Shown in pieces: positions 1 to 7,010 of a stretch of 9,356 bases of DNA; positions within the stretch are counted from its first letter, which is position 1, and the number at the start of each line of letters is the position of its first letter. Made by a program: the position numbers and the translations under genes. Source of the DNA: an uncultured bacterium (GTDB taxonomy: Bacteria; Planctomycetota; Phycisphaerae; Sedimentisphaerales; Anaerobacaceae). The stretch lies in assembly GCA_913009865.1 (NCBI GenBank), contig CAJVYK010000076.1, forward strand, positions 1-9,356, given 5' to 3'. The notes beneath the pieces were generated by a model. The model was not told the DNA's origin and ran no database searches. It saw only the letters and a list, made by a program, of their open reading frames with translations.

Positions 1-1
1 T

Positions 2-1453
2 CGCAGGAGAAGCAAATACCTGCTGAAAAAATGCAGAAACAGAGCACATATTCTCGAGGGCCTTATACTGGCGGTCAGTGATATCGATGAAATCATCGAG
101 CTGATAAAAAAGAGCGAAGATGCACCAGCAGCAAAGTTAAACCTGATGAAAAAGCCGCTGCGATTGACCACCTCGGCTACACTGCGAAAAATACTGCCTG
201 AAGTCTTCATTAAAGAAAGAAGTAAGTCCGACCAGTTTCTCACAGGTCCACAAGCCGACGCTATCTTAACAATGCAATTGCAAAGATTGACGGGCCTGGA
301 GATAGAAAAGCTCGCCAAAGAATACGCCGGCCTTGTCGAGCAGATAGCCGGCTACGAAGCAATATTGGCCAATGAGCAGGTTCTGATGGATATTATTCGT
401 GAAGATATTTACGAAATAAAGGAAAAATACGGCGACAAAAGAAGAACGAAAATCGCCGGCCAGGTCGAGCAGTTCAATATCGAAGACCTGATAGCTGAAG
501 AGGAAGTTATCGTTACGGTAAGCCATAGCGGATACGTTAAGCGAATGCCGCTGGATACGTACCGCAAACAGGCCAGAGGGGGCAAAGGCATTATCGGCTC
601 AGATACCAAAGAGGGCGATTTTCTTGAGCATCTCTTCACCGCATCCACTCACGATTATCTGCTTATCTTTACCAATCGCGGTAAATGCTACTGGGTGAAG
701 GTCTACGATGTACCGAGTATGTCAAGACAGAGCAAAGGTAGAAATATTGCGAACCTGCTGAAGCTGGGCGACCAAAAAATAGCATCCATAATCAACGTGC
801 GTAAATTCGACGACGAAACCGCCACAGAAACAGAACAACGTCAGCTTGTTATGGCCACTAAAAAGGGCCTTGTTAAAAAAACCAGACTAAGCGCCTACAG
901 CAATCCGAGAGCGACAGGTGTCATCGCAATCAAGCTCGACCCTGACGACGACCTCATCGGCGTTGCACTAACAACCGGCAGAGACCACATCGTACTTGGC
1001 ACACGGAATGGTATGACGATACGCTTCGATGAAAAGCAGGTTCGTTCGATGGGCAGGGTTTCACGAGGCGTCATAGGCATAAAACTTCGCGCCAAAGATT
1101 CTGTGGTTGATATGGTAATAACAGAGGAAAAAGCATCCCTGCTTACGGTCTGCGAAAACGGTTACGGCAAGCGAACCGGCCTTGATAATTACCGGATGCA
1201 AAGCCGGGGCGGAATAGGCCTGATAAACATAAAAACAACCACCCGAAACGGCAAAGTAGTCGCCCTCAAAGCTATCCAATACGCTGACGAGCTAATGATG
1301 ATAACCGCCAATGGAATAATTATTCGCACCGGCCTGGACCAAATCCGTTCAATCGGCAGAAACACCCAGGGCGTTCGCTTAATCAAGCTCAAGAGCGGCG
1401 ATAAACTCGTTGCCGCCGAAAAGATAGTTTCCGAAACTGCAAACAATCTATAA
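2..1453 (+). CDS. gyrA: DNA gyrase subunit A, C-terminal part (5' end outside the window)
   Basis: This is the A subunit of DNA gyrase, the cytoplasmic type IIA topoisomerase that introduces negative supercoils. The frame is open from base 2 with no start codon, so the gene begins upstream; the internal ATG at 146 is not the start. The 483 visible residues begin in the breakage-reunion domain (RAHILEGLILAV, then AILTMQLQRLTGLE near visible residues 87-100) and continue through the C-gate helices into the DNA-wrapping beta-propeller. The GyrA box reads QARGGKG at visible residues 190-196 (bases 569-589), one residue away from the usual Q-R/K-R-G-G-R/K-G. Degenerate blade repeats follow (QSKGRN, NPRATG, SRGVIG, QSRGGIG, NTQGVR). 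A near-intact box argues for GyrA over ParC. The protein ends soon after the last blade, without the long acidic tail of E. coli GyrA. The catalytic Tyr and the quinolone region lie outside the window. Confidence 0.97.
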   Translation, partial: RRRSKYLLKKCRNRAHILEGLILAVSDIDEIIELIKKSEDAPAAKLNLMKKPLRLTTSATLRKILPEVFIKERSKSDQFLTGPQADAILTMQLQRLTGLEIEKLAKEYAGLVEQIAGYEAILANEQVLMDIIREDIYEIKEKYGDKRRTKIAGQVEQFNIEDLIAEEEVIVTVSHSGYVKRMPLDTYRKQARGGKGIIGSDTKEGDFLEHLFTASTHDYLLIFTNRGKCYWVKVYDVPSMSRQSKGRNIANLLKLGDQKIASIINVRKFDDETATETEQRQLVMATKKGLVKKTRLSAYSNPRATGVIAIKLDPDDDLIGVALTTGRDHIVLGTRNGMTIRFDEKQVRSMGRVSRGVIGIKLRAKDSVVDMVITEEKASLLTVCENGYGKRTGLDNYRMQSRGGIGLINIKTTTRNGKVVALKAIQYADELMMITANGIIIRTGLDQIRSIGRNTQGVRLIKLKSGDKLVAAEKIVSETANNL

Positions 1454-1458
1454 CCATT

Positions 1459-1493
1459 CAGTCTGTTTGCATACCTGAGTTACTCGAAGACTG
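1459..1493 (+). terminator. weak inverted repeat after gyrA
   Basis: CAGTCT (1459-1464) and AGACTG (1488-1493) form a perfect 6-bp stem with a 23-base loop, beginning six bases after the gyrA stop. The sequence that follows (TTTGG) is only briefly T-rich, so this is a poor intrinsic terminator. It might still mark the 3' end of the gyrA transcript, because a promoter begins at 1501. Confidence 0.25.
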
Positions 1494-1500
1494 TTTGGAC

Positions 1501-1529
1501 TTGACCGGGGCGGAGCAGTGTGCTACTAT
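1501..1529 (+). promoter_or_regulatory. sigma70-like promoter of the ABC exporter gene
   Basis: TTGACC (1501-1506) is 5/6 to the -35 consensus. TACTAT (1524-1529) is 4/6 to the -10 consensus. They are separated by exactly 17 bases. Transcription would start near 1536, leaving a leader of about 30 bases that contains GGAG at 1554-1557, eight bases before the ATG at 1566. The upstream in-frame GTG at 1518 falls inside this promoter, which is a main reason to prefer the ATG. Confidence 0.6.
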
Positions 1530-1565
1530 CTTCGGCTATCCTTGAGGAAAACCGGAGATAATTGC

Positions 1566-3713
1566 ATGAAATCATTTTGGCGGATATTCAAATACATCTG
1601 GCCGCAATGGCCCCGGCTGATAACCGTCGTTCTAAGTGCTATGTTGATAGGCATACTTTTTTCGCTGAGCTTTGCGACGGTTGTTCCGTTGCTGAAGGTG
1701 ATGATGGGCGAAGAGGGGCTGCATGGCTGGATCGACAGAAAAGTCTGCGGGTGGCGATACGGAATAGACTTCTATGTGCCTGAAACCGCCGATTTTATCG
1801 AGAACGATGATAGTGATATTGCATATTATCTGCTTGTTACCAATGTCAAAAAGGAAAGCTGGGCGCAGAAAGCGGGCCTGAAGCGGACAGACAGGATTGT
1901 CGGTGCCGGCGACGCCCGCATCGGCGCAGGGGTGGGCAAAATCCGTTCAGCCAGACTGCTTAAAGAACTGGCTGCGGCTGACGCCAAGAGCATAAAGCTG
2001 CAGGTTAAGCGGATTAATAATGAAGGTATATCAGAGTACCGAGACATTGAACTGGTTACGCCGCAAAAACCATTTTATGTTGAATATGTCCAATCGTTGG
2101 CGGGCTTTGTTAAGCAGGACTACGGACGCAGCAACAAACTGCAGACGGTTGTTTTTATAATTCTTGCGATGGCGGTTGTTACAATACTTCGGTGCATAGC
2201 GACATTCTACCAAAAGTACCTGGCGGAAAAGATTGTCCAGGTGGCAATTACCCAACTGCGTCAGGATGCTTTTGCTCATATTATGCAAATGCCGGTAGGC
2301 TATTTCATGCTCGCCGGTACCAGCGATACCGTCAGCAGAATTGTAAACGACATAGGCCAAACGGGCAGGGCGGTAAAGATATTGCTTGGTAAAGCACTTC
2401 GAGAGCCAATGAAGGCTATTGGCACATTGTCAATCGCCTTGCTGATAAGCTGGAAGTTGACGCTTATATTTCTGGCATCTGCCCCGGCAGTTATTGGCCT
2501 GGGGGTGGTGCTGGGCAGAAAGATCAAAAAGGCTACGAGGCAATCACTTATAAGCTGGGCGACTATGCTCGGAAAGCTTGAAGACGTTATCGGAGCACTC
2601 CGCGTGGTGAAGGTTTACAACCGCCAGAGACACGAATGCTCAGCCTATGGACAAGTTAACGCAAAATTATTGAAACGAACCCTTCGCATTGCCAAAGTTG
2701 ATGCAGCCACCCAGCCTATTATGGAGGTGCTCGGTATGTTGGCCGGCTCAGCGGCGCTGCTGGTCGGCGTTTATTGGGTTGTCAATGCCAATATGCAGTC
2801 CAGCTCGTTTTTTGGTCTCTTGATATTGCTGGGCGTAACCGCTGAATCGGTACGTAAGAGCAGTGATGTATGGAATAAAGTCCAGCAGGCAAAAGCCGCT
2901 TCAGAAAGGGTCTTTGCAGTTGTAGATGAGCCGGTTGAGACTGAAGAGCAGGGCGCGGTCGAACTTGCCCCTTTGAGAGAGAAAATCGAATTCAGGGATA
3001 TTGTTTTTACATATCCCGGCAGTGACAAGCCCGTATTAAACGGCGTTAATCTGACAGTTCAGGCCGGCCATAATGTCGCCATTGTCGGGCCAAACGGCTC
3101 AGGCAAAACTACTCTCGTCAATCTTTTGCCAAGATTTTACAATGTTGACAGCGGCTCGATTCTAATTGACGGCCAGGATATTTGCCAGGTTACCTTAAAG
3201 AGTCTTAGGGACCAGATTGGAATGGTTACGCAAAATATGGTAACATTCAACGATACTATAGCGGCAAATATCGGATATGGCAAACCAGACGCTGCCAGAG
3301 AAGAAATAATCGCCGCAGCCAAGCGCTCGTTCGCCCACGAATTCATAGAACCTCTACCCAAGGGCTATGACACAATAATCGGCGAGCAGGGCGCCGGCCT
3401 CAGCGGCGGTCAGCTGCAGAGAATTATCATAGCCAGAGCGATTCTGAAGGACCCTGCGATACTAATCTTCGATGAAGCTACCAGCCAGGTTGATGCAAAC
3501 AGCGAGGCCAAAATCCACAAGGCCATCGAGGAAATCATGCATGACAGAACCACTTTTTTAATCGCACACAGATTCAGCACCGTTATTACCGCAGATGTGA
3601 TAGTGGTAATGGACAATGGCCGAATTATCGCTTCCGGTCAGCACGATGAGCTGATAAAACGGTGCACTTTATATCAAGGTTTATACGAAACACAGTTGAT
3701 AACCTCCAAATGA
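1566..3713 (+). CDS. MsbA-like ABC exporter (half-transporter) with a PDZ-like domain in its first periplasmic loop
   Basis: This is a type IV ABC exporter with one membrane domain fused to one ATPase domain, expected to work as a homodimer in the inner membrane. The closest known role is MsbA, which flips lipid A/LOS core. It has 715 residues, against about 580 for MsbA. TM1 is about residues 18-44 and TM2 about 192-216; further helices lie near 284-317 and 385-425. The ATPase shows Walker A GPNGSGKTT (508-516), Q-loop Gln556, signature LSGGQLQR (612-619), Walker B ILIFDEAT (632-639), a D-loop reading SQVD rather than SALD, and H-loop His668. All catalytic positions are present. The extra length lies between TM1 and TM2 (residues 45-190), where residues 84-166 read like a PDZ domain (AQKAGLKRTDRIVGAGDARI). 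The start at ATG 1566 has GGAG eight bases upstream; GTG 1518 lies inside the promoter and has a badly spaced site. The LPS-kinase-like gene downstream supports an envelope glycolipid substrate, but the substrate is inferred. Confidence 0.92.
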   Translation: MKSFWRIFKYIWPQWPRLITVVLSAMLIGILFSLSFATVVPLLKVMMGEEGLHGWIDRKVCGWRYGIDFYVPETADFIENDDSDIAYYLLVTNVKKESWAQKAGLKRTDRIVGAGDARIGAGVGKIRSARLLKELAAADAKSIKLQVKRINNEGISEYRDIELVTPQKPFYVEYVQSLAGFVKQDYGRSNKLQTVVFIILAMAVVTILRCIATFYQKYLAEKIVQVAITQLRQDAFAHIMQMPVGYFMLAGTSDTVSRIVNDIGQTGRAVKILLGKALREPMKAIGTLSIALLISWKLTLIFLASAPAVIGLGVVLGRKIKKATRQSLISWATMLGKLEDVIGALRVVKVYNRQRHECSAYGQVNAKLLKRTLRIAKVDAATQPIMEVLGMLAGSAALLVGVYWVVNANMQSSSFFGLLILLGVTAESVRKSSDVWNKVQQAKAASERVFAVVDEPVETEEQGAVELAPLREKIEFRDIVFTYPGSDKPVLNGVNLTVQAGHNVAIVGPNGSGKTTLVNLLPRFYNVDSGSILIDGQDICQVTLKSLRDQIGMVTQNMVTFNDTIAANIGYGKPDAAREEIIAAAKRSFAHEFIEPLPKGYDTIIGEQGAGLSGGQLQRIIIARAILKDPAILIFDEATSQVDANSEAKIHKAIEEIMHDRTTFLIAHRFSTVITADVIVVMDNGRIIASGQHDELIKRCTLYQGLYETQLITSK

Positions 3714-3761
3714 AGCCGGCGTCGCTCTTTCGGGGCATCGAATTATCACAAACCGGCTTCA
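3711..3761 (+). terminator. inverted repeat overlapping the exporter stop codon
   Basis: TGAAGCCGG (3711-3719) and CCGGCTTCA (3753-3761) are perfect 9-base reverse complements with a 33-base loop. The left arm contains the TGA stop of the exporter gene. There is no T-tract after the right arm, so this is not a classical intrinsic terminator. It could be a 3'-end stabilising or weak termination structure. The right arm also lies in the spacer of the possible promoter of the next gene. Confidence 0.35.
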
Positions 3762-3773
3762 AATGCTTATACT
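3745..3773 (+). promoter_or_regulatory. possible promoter of the double-kinase gene
   Basis: ATCACA (3745-3750) is 4/6 to the -35 consensus and TATACT (3768-3773) is 5/6 to the -10 consensus, with 17 bases between them. Transcription would start near 3780, only about seven bases before the ATG at 3787. That agrees with the absence of any Shine-Dalgarno sequence there. Read-through from the exporter gene is equally possible. Confidence 0.4.
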
Positions 3774-3786
3774 AAAGTAATGCTGT

Positions 3787-5169
3787 ATGGTAGAACCGCC
3801 ATTTCAACTTTTAATTAAACGCAGCTTTCCGAAGAGCAAAACCGAATCTCTAACGTGCAGGAGTCTTTTGCGAGCTGTTCCAGGCAGACGCCAGGTGTAT
3901 GACGCTCTGTGGAACGGCAGGGATGTTATTGTAAAGGTGTTCGGCCATAAAATTAACGCCAGGCGCCATCTTAAAAGAGAATGGCGGGGATTAAGCCTGC
4001 TGCAGAGGCGGGGACTGAATTCGCCGGCCCCTTTGTTTTTCGGAAAAACAGAAGATGGCCAATGGGCGGTGGTAGTGGAAAAAATAGCTGATTCGCCAAC
4101 GGTTCTGGATGTTTTTAACAAGACGGAGGACATAACAGAAAAGCTTGATTTGCTGATTCTGGTTTGTAAGGAATTAGCGAAACAACACGGTAAAGGGGTT
4201 TTGCAAAAGGATTTACACCTGGGAAATTTCCTGCTCAGAGACGATAAAGTCTTTGCGCTTGACCCGGGACAGATGCGTTTTTCTTCCGGCGAAGTCGGAA
4301 AAAAGAAATCGCTTTCTCAGATGGCCTTATTGGCACACAGTTTACCGGAGCACAAGGTAAAATATATTACCCGGCTTTGTGAAGAGTATTTCAAAGCCCG
4401 CCGCTGGCGTTTTGAGAAATCAGATATGGCGTTACTCCAAAAGCAGTTGACTGCACATAGAAAAAGAGCGGTCGGTAGAGGTTTGAAGAAGTGCCTGCGA
4501 ACGAGTAAGAGATATTTGAGAGTTAAGGCCGGCAGGTATGTTGCTATGTTCGATAAGAGCTTCTGTCAGCCGGCTGAGCCACTTGATTTTATAGAGCAAA
4601 TAGATGCGCTAATGGATGCCGGAGAGGTTCTTAAAAACGGCAATACCTGCTATGTATCCCGCCTGACGTGGAATAACAAAGATATAGTGATCAAACGATA
4701 TAATCATAAGGGGTTTATTCATTCGCTGCGTCATACTATTAAGAGGTCCCGTGCCCGTCGCTGCTGGCTGCACGGACATCGGCTCTGTATGCTGAACATA
4801 ACTACGCCAAAACCCTTAGCTTATATTGAGAAGCACAAAAGGTTACTTCTATGGAACTGTTATCTGGTAACCGAATATGCCCGGGGCCAGAAGCTTTATG
4901 ACTTTCTACGGGACGATAGTGTTACCAAGCAACAACGGTCAAAGGCAACTCGGCAGGTCGCAGAACTGCTTGACGAGCTGGGTAAACATCGTATCAGTCA
5001 CGGCGATTTGAAGCATTCGAATATTTTAATTACAGAAAACGGCCCAGCTATAATAGACCTTGATGCAATGACGGCACATAAATGGGGCCGGCTGTACAAC
5101 CTCAGGCGGGCAAAGGACCTGGAGCGTTTTGCAAAACATAGCCGGGCCTGCTTCGACGATTTCAGCTAA
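3787..5169 (+). CDS. tandem two-domain lipopolysaccharide kinase-like protein (WaaP/Kdo-kinase superfamily)
   Basis: This cytoplasmic protein of 460 residues carries two protein-kinase-like folds. Domain 1 (about 30-165) has the ATP-binding Lys50 in VIVKVF, the helix-C Glu65 in REW, a catalytic loop KDLHLGN (Asp142, Asn147) and the metal-binding Asp159 in ALDPG. Domain 2 (about 278-430) has Lys303 in VIKRY, HGDLKHSN (Asp407, Asn412) and Asp424 in IIDLD. The segment RARRCW...TTPKPLAYIE resembles WaaP/InaA-type LPS kinases, which phosphorylate heptose or Kdo in the LPS inner core. In domain 2 the helix-C Glu is replaced by Cys326. A basic linker (about 205-250) joins the domains. ATG 3787 is the earliest possible start because an in-frame TAA lies at 3778-3780; there is no Shine-Dalgarno site. 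The gene sits 73 bases after an MsbA-like flippase gene, which supports a role in LPS/LOS core modification. The exact acceptor, and whether both domains are active, cannot be told from sequence. Confidence 0.85.
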   Translation: MVEPPFQLLIKRSFPKSKTESLTCRSLLRAVPGRRQVYDALWNGRDVIVKVFGHKINARRHLKREWRGLSLLQRRGLNSPAPLFFGKTEDGQWAVVVEKIADSPTVLDVFNKTEDITEKLDLLILVCKELAKQHGKGVLQKDLHLGNFLLRDDKVFALDPGQMRFSSGEVGKKKSLSQMALLAHSLPEHKVKYITRLCEEYFKARRWRFEKSDMALLQKQLTAHRKRAVGRGLKKCLRTSKRYLRVKAGRYVAMFDKSFCQPAEPLDFIEQIDALMDAGEVLKNGNTCYVSRLTWNNKDIVIKRYNHKGFIHSLRHTIKRSRARRCWLHGHRLCMLNITTPKPLAYIEKHKRLLLWNCYLVTEYARGQKLYDFLRDDSVTKQQRSKATRQVAELLDELGKHRISHGDLKHSNILITENGPAIIDLDAMTAHKWGRLYNLRRAKDLERFAKHSRACFDDFS

Positions 5170-5185
5170 CATCCTCTTTAATCTA

Positions 5186-5214
5186 TTTACCGATGAAGAA
5201 ATTTGAACTATAAT
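5186..5214 (+). promoter_or_regulatory. sigma70-like promoter of the secretin gene
   Basis: TTTACC (5186-5191) is 4/6 to the -35 consensus. TATAAT (5209-5214) is a perfect -10 hexamer. The spacing is 17 bases. Transcription would start near 5221, giving a leader of about 25 bases before the ATG at 5246. The upstream in-frame ATG at 5213 overlaps the -10 box and so cannot be the start used from this promoter. Confidence 0.65.
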
Positions 5215-5245
5215 GCTTATTATACGTAGAGTTACAAAGGTGATT

Positions 5246-6886
5246 ATGAGCAGCAACCGGAAAATCAGTCGCAGTCAAAGGATAATCGGGGGTTTAGCTG
5301 TGACAGTTATGCTGTGCGTAGGCGGCTGCGGGGATTTTTTTGCACAAAAGCCCACCGAGTTACAGACCCGGGCAATTCTAAGTGAATTAGAACAGGTTAA
5401 AGAAAGCCCCCACATCAAAAATCCTCTTCCCGAAATGTACCGCGGGCCGGCAAAAAGGATTAAGGTAAAGAACGGCGTCAAACTTTTCTATTTCACCAAA
5501 CAGCACCCCGTCGCCAATCTGGCCAAACTGATTAACAAGCAGTTCGCAACAATGACTACTGATAATAAAGGCAAAACATCCTATGCGCCGGATTACGCCG
5601 TCAGTGAGAACCCTGCTACAAACCAACTGATTGTTGATTGCCCAAACGACCAGGAGGCCGACAAGGTCCTGGAATTTCTGAAAGAGGTCGATGTCCCCCC
5701 CATCCAGGTAAACATCGACTGCCTGATTCTCGAACGCTTCGCCGATGTAACGATGGACTGGGAAACCTCCATAATGGTAGAAAACCTCCTCGGCGAAAAA
5801 ATAACGCTCGGCGGGAAAAAAGACAGCAGCGGCAAGCTCCTGCCGGCTTTCCCCGGCGCCTCCCTGCGTGAATCCAAGCGTTCCACGTTCGGGCTGGACT
5901 TCGGCTACTGGAAAAACAAAGGTGTTACCGGTCATGAGCTAAGGACTGTCGTGGATTTACTGATTTCAAGAGGATACCTCAAAATACTGATGAATCCAAC
6001 GGTTGAAACTATAAACGGTCAAAAGGCAACAATCAAAGCCAGAGACTTCGCTCCAATCGAAAGGATAGTTACGGAAAAAACGGGGGTTACGCCGTATTCT
6101 CTGACCGATTTCAAATGGGTTGAAGACATTCTTGAGGTTACTCCTCATGTTTTTGCGGATGGTTCAATAGGTCTTACGACTAAGGTACAACTCGGTTCAA
6201 GGTCCAAACCGGAAGGTGTCGTTCAGACGTCTATTATTACTGAGCGTACTATAGAGATTGCAGAAAATCGGATAAAACCCGGCAACAGTCTGATTATCGG
6301 CGGTATCAGAAAGTCCGAGAAGCGTTCGGTAATCCGCGGCGTCCCTTTCTTCAAGGATATTCCTATTATCGGCATTCTGTTTTCAAGTAAAGATTTTGAA
6401 GAAAAGGCTACGGAAATCATATTTATTCTTACTCCGAGCATCTCCTCCGGCGGCGTTGAACACGCCATAATGATGGAAGAGATAAGACAAAAATACGCTG
6501 CACCGAAATATGAACGCGGACTGGGGGAGGTCCTGACCGACCCATTCGGCACCGAGGTTTATAGAGAGCAGGTTGAGCAGAAAGCCGCCCAGGCTGAATT
6601 TGAACGGTTCAAGGCTGAAATAGAAAAAGTACAGGCAATGGAAGAAGTGGGCCAGATAAAAGAACAACTTCTCAAAACGGCCGAGGATGTCCTTGCTGAA
6701 AAGGCCAGGGCGGAAAGAATATGCGCAATAGCTCGAACGGCCAAACAAGAAGCCCGGGAGGCAAAGCAGGAAGCTGAAAAGGCCAAGGCCGAGGCCAAAA
6801 GAGCAAGGGCAGAAGCGGAAAAAGCCAAAGCCGATGCCCAAAAGCGCGAGCAGGAAGCAGAAACAGCCGAAACTGAAGCTAAGTAA
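5246..6886 (+). CDS. secretin-family outer-membrane protein, predicted lipoprotein with coiled-coil C-terminal tail
   Basis: This is a type II/III secretion or pilus-type secretin, expected to form a multimeric pore in the outer membrane. The protein has 546 residues. The N-terminus has basic residues (RKISRSQR), a hydrophobic stretch and a lipobox-like VGGC, with Cys28 as the likely lipidated residue. Residues about 71-150 resemble a single N1/NolW domain ending in VDVPPIQVNIDCLILE. Residues about 151-397 form the secretin core, including NPTVETINGQKATI and the family signature VPFFKDIPIIGILF followed by EIIFILTP. Residues about 440-546 are a long Ala/Lys/Glu/Arg-rich segment predicted to be helical coiled coil, in place of a usual short S-domain. 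The start is ATG 5246, with AGGTG at 5238-5242; ATG 5213 lies in the -10 box. Classic GspD proteins have several N domains, so this is a reduced version. No ATPase, pseudopilin or other secretion gene is adjacent, so the transported substrate is unknown. Confidence 0.9.
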   Translation: MSSNRKISRSQRIIGGLAVTVMLCVGGCGDFFAQKPTELQTRAILSELEQVKESPHIKNPLPEMYRGPAKRIKVKNGVKLFYFTKQHPVANLAKLINKQFATMTTDNKGKTSYAPDYAVSENPATNQLIVDCPNDQEADKVLEFLKEVDVPPIQVNIDCLILERFADVTMDWETSIMVENLLGEKITLGGKKDSSGKLLPAFPGASLRESKRSTFGLDFGYWKNKGVTGHELRTVVDLLISRGYLKILMNPTVETINGQKATIKARDFAPIERIVTEKTGVTPYSLTDFKWVEDILEVTPHVFADGSIGLTTKVQLGSRSKPEGVVQTSIITERTIEIAENRIKPGNSLIIGGIRKSEKRSVIRGVPFFKDIPIIGILFSSKDFEEKATEIIFILTPSISSGGVEHAIMMEEIRQKYAAPKYERGLGEVLTDPFGTEVYREQVEQKAAQAEFERFKAEIEKVQAMEEVGQIKEQLLKTAEDVLAEKARAERICAIARTAKQEAREAKQEAEKAKAEAKRARAEAEKAKADAQKREQEAETAETEAK

Positions 6887-6960
6887 ACACCGACAATAAT
6901 ACGCAAAGCAAATGAGACGTCCGGACAAATTGAGCCGTTATTTTTATCTGGCGGTTAGTC

Positions 6961-6977
6961 ATGCTATCAGGTAGCAT
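6961..6977 (+). promoter_or_regulatory. small hairpin upstream of the poly-Asp protein gene
   Basis: ATGCTA (6961-6966) and TAGCAT (6972-6977) form a perfect 6-bp stem around the loop TCAGG. An A/T-only run follows (6981-6995), then the Shine-Dalgarno site. The A/T run does not have terminator form. The spacer 6887-7010 also holds the 8-base palindrome GTCCGGAC at 6919-6926. The A/T run contains -10-like hexamers (TAAAAT at 6981-6986, TTTAAT at 6986-6991), but I found no acceptable -35 partner. The role is unknown. Confidence 0.3.
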
Positions 6978-7010
6978 TACTAAAATTTAATTTTTAGCGG
7001 AGGATTGCTT

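Noticed and set aside
86..260. Extra-long segment between the ELIKKS helix and QADAIL of GyrA as a novel insertion
   Set aside because: E. coli GyrA also has a long segment at this place, so the length is within normal variation.
146..1453. gyrA as a complete gene starting at the ATG at 146
   Set aside because: The frame is open upstream to base 2 and encodes conserved GyrA sequence (RAHILEGL), so the ATG is internal.
1518..1565. GTG at 1518 as start of the exporter gene
   Set aside because: It lies inside the -35/-10 spacer of a good promoter, and the nearest GGAG is only two bases away. ATG 1566 has proper spacing and gives an MsbA-like N-terminus.
5213..5245. ATG at 5213 as start of the secretin gene
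   Set aside because: It overlaps a perfect TATAAT -10 box; ATG 5246 has a ribosome site and yields a sensible lipoprotein signal.
5387..5935. 182-codon open frame on the minus strand
   Set aside because: It lies antisense within the secretin gene, whose family motifs are unambiguous; no ribosome site or recognisable domain was seen.
6383..6928. 181-codon minus-strand frame rich in Phe, Leu and Gly
   Set aside because: It is the mirror of the repetitive Ala/Lys/Glu tail of the secretin; its composition comes from the biased sense codons.
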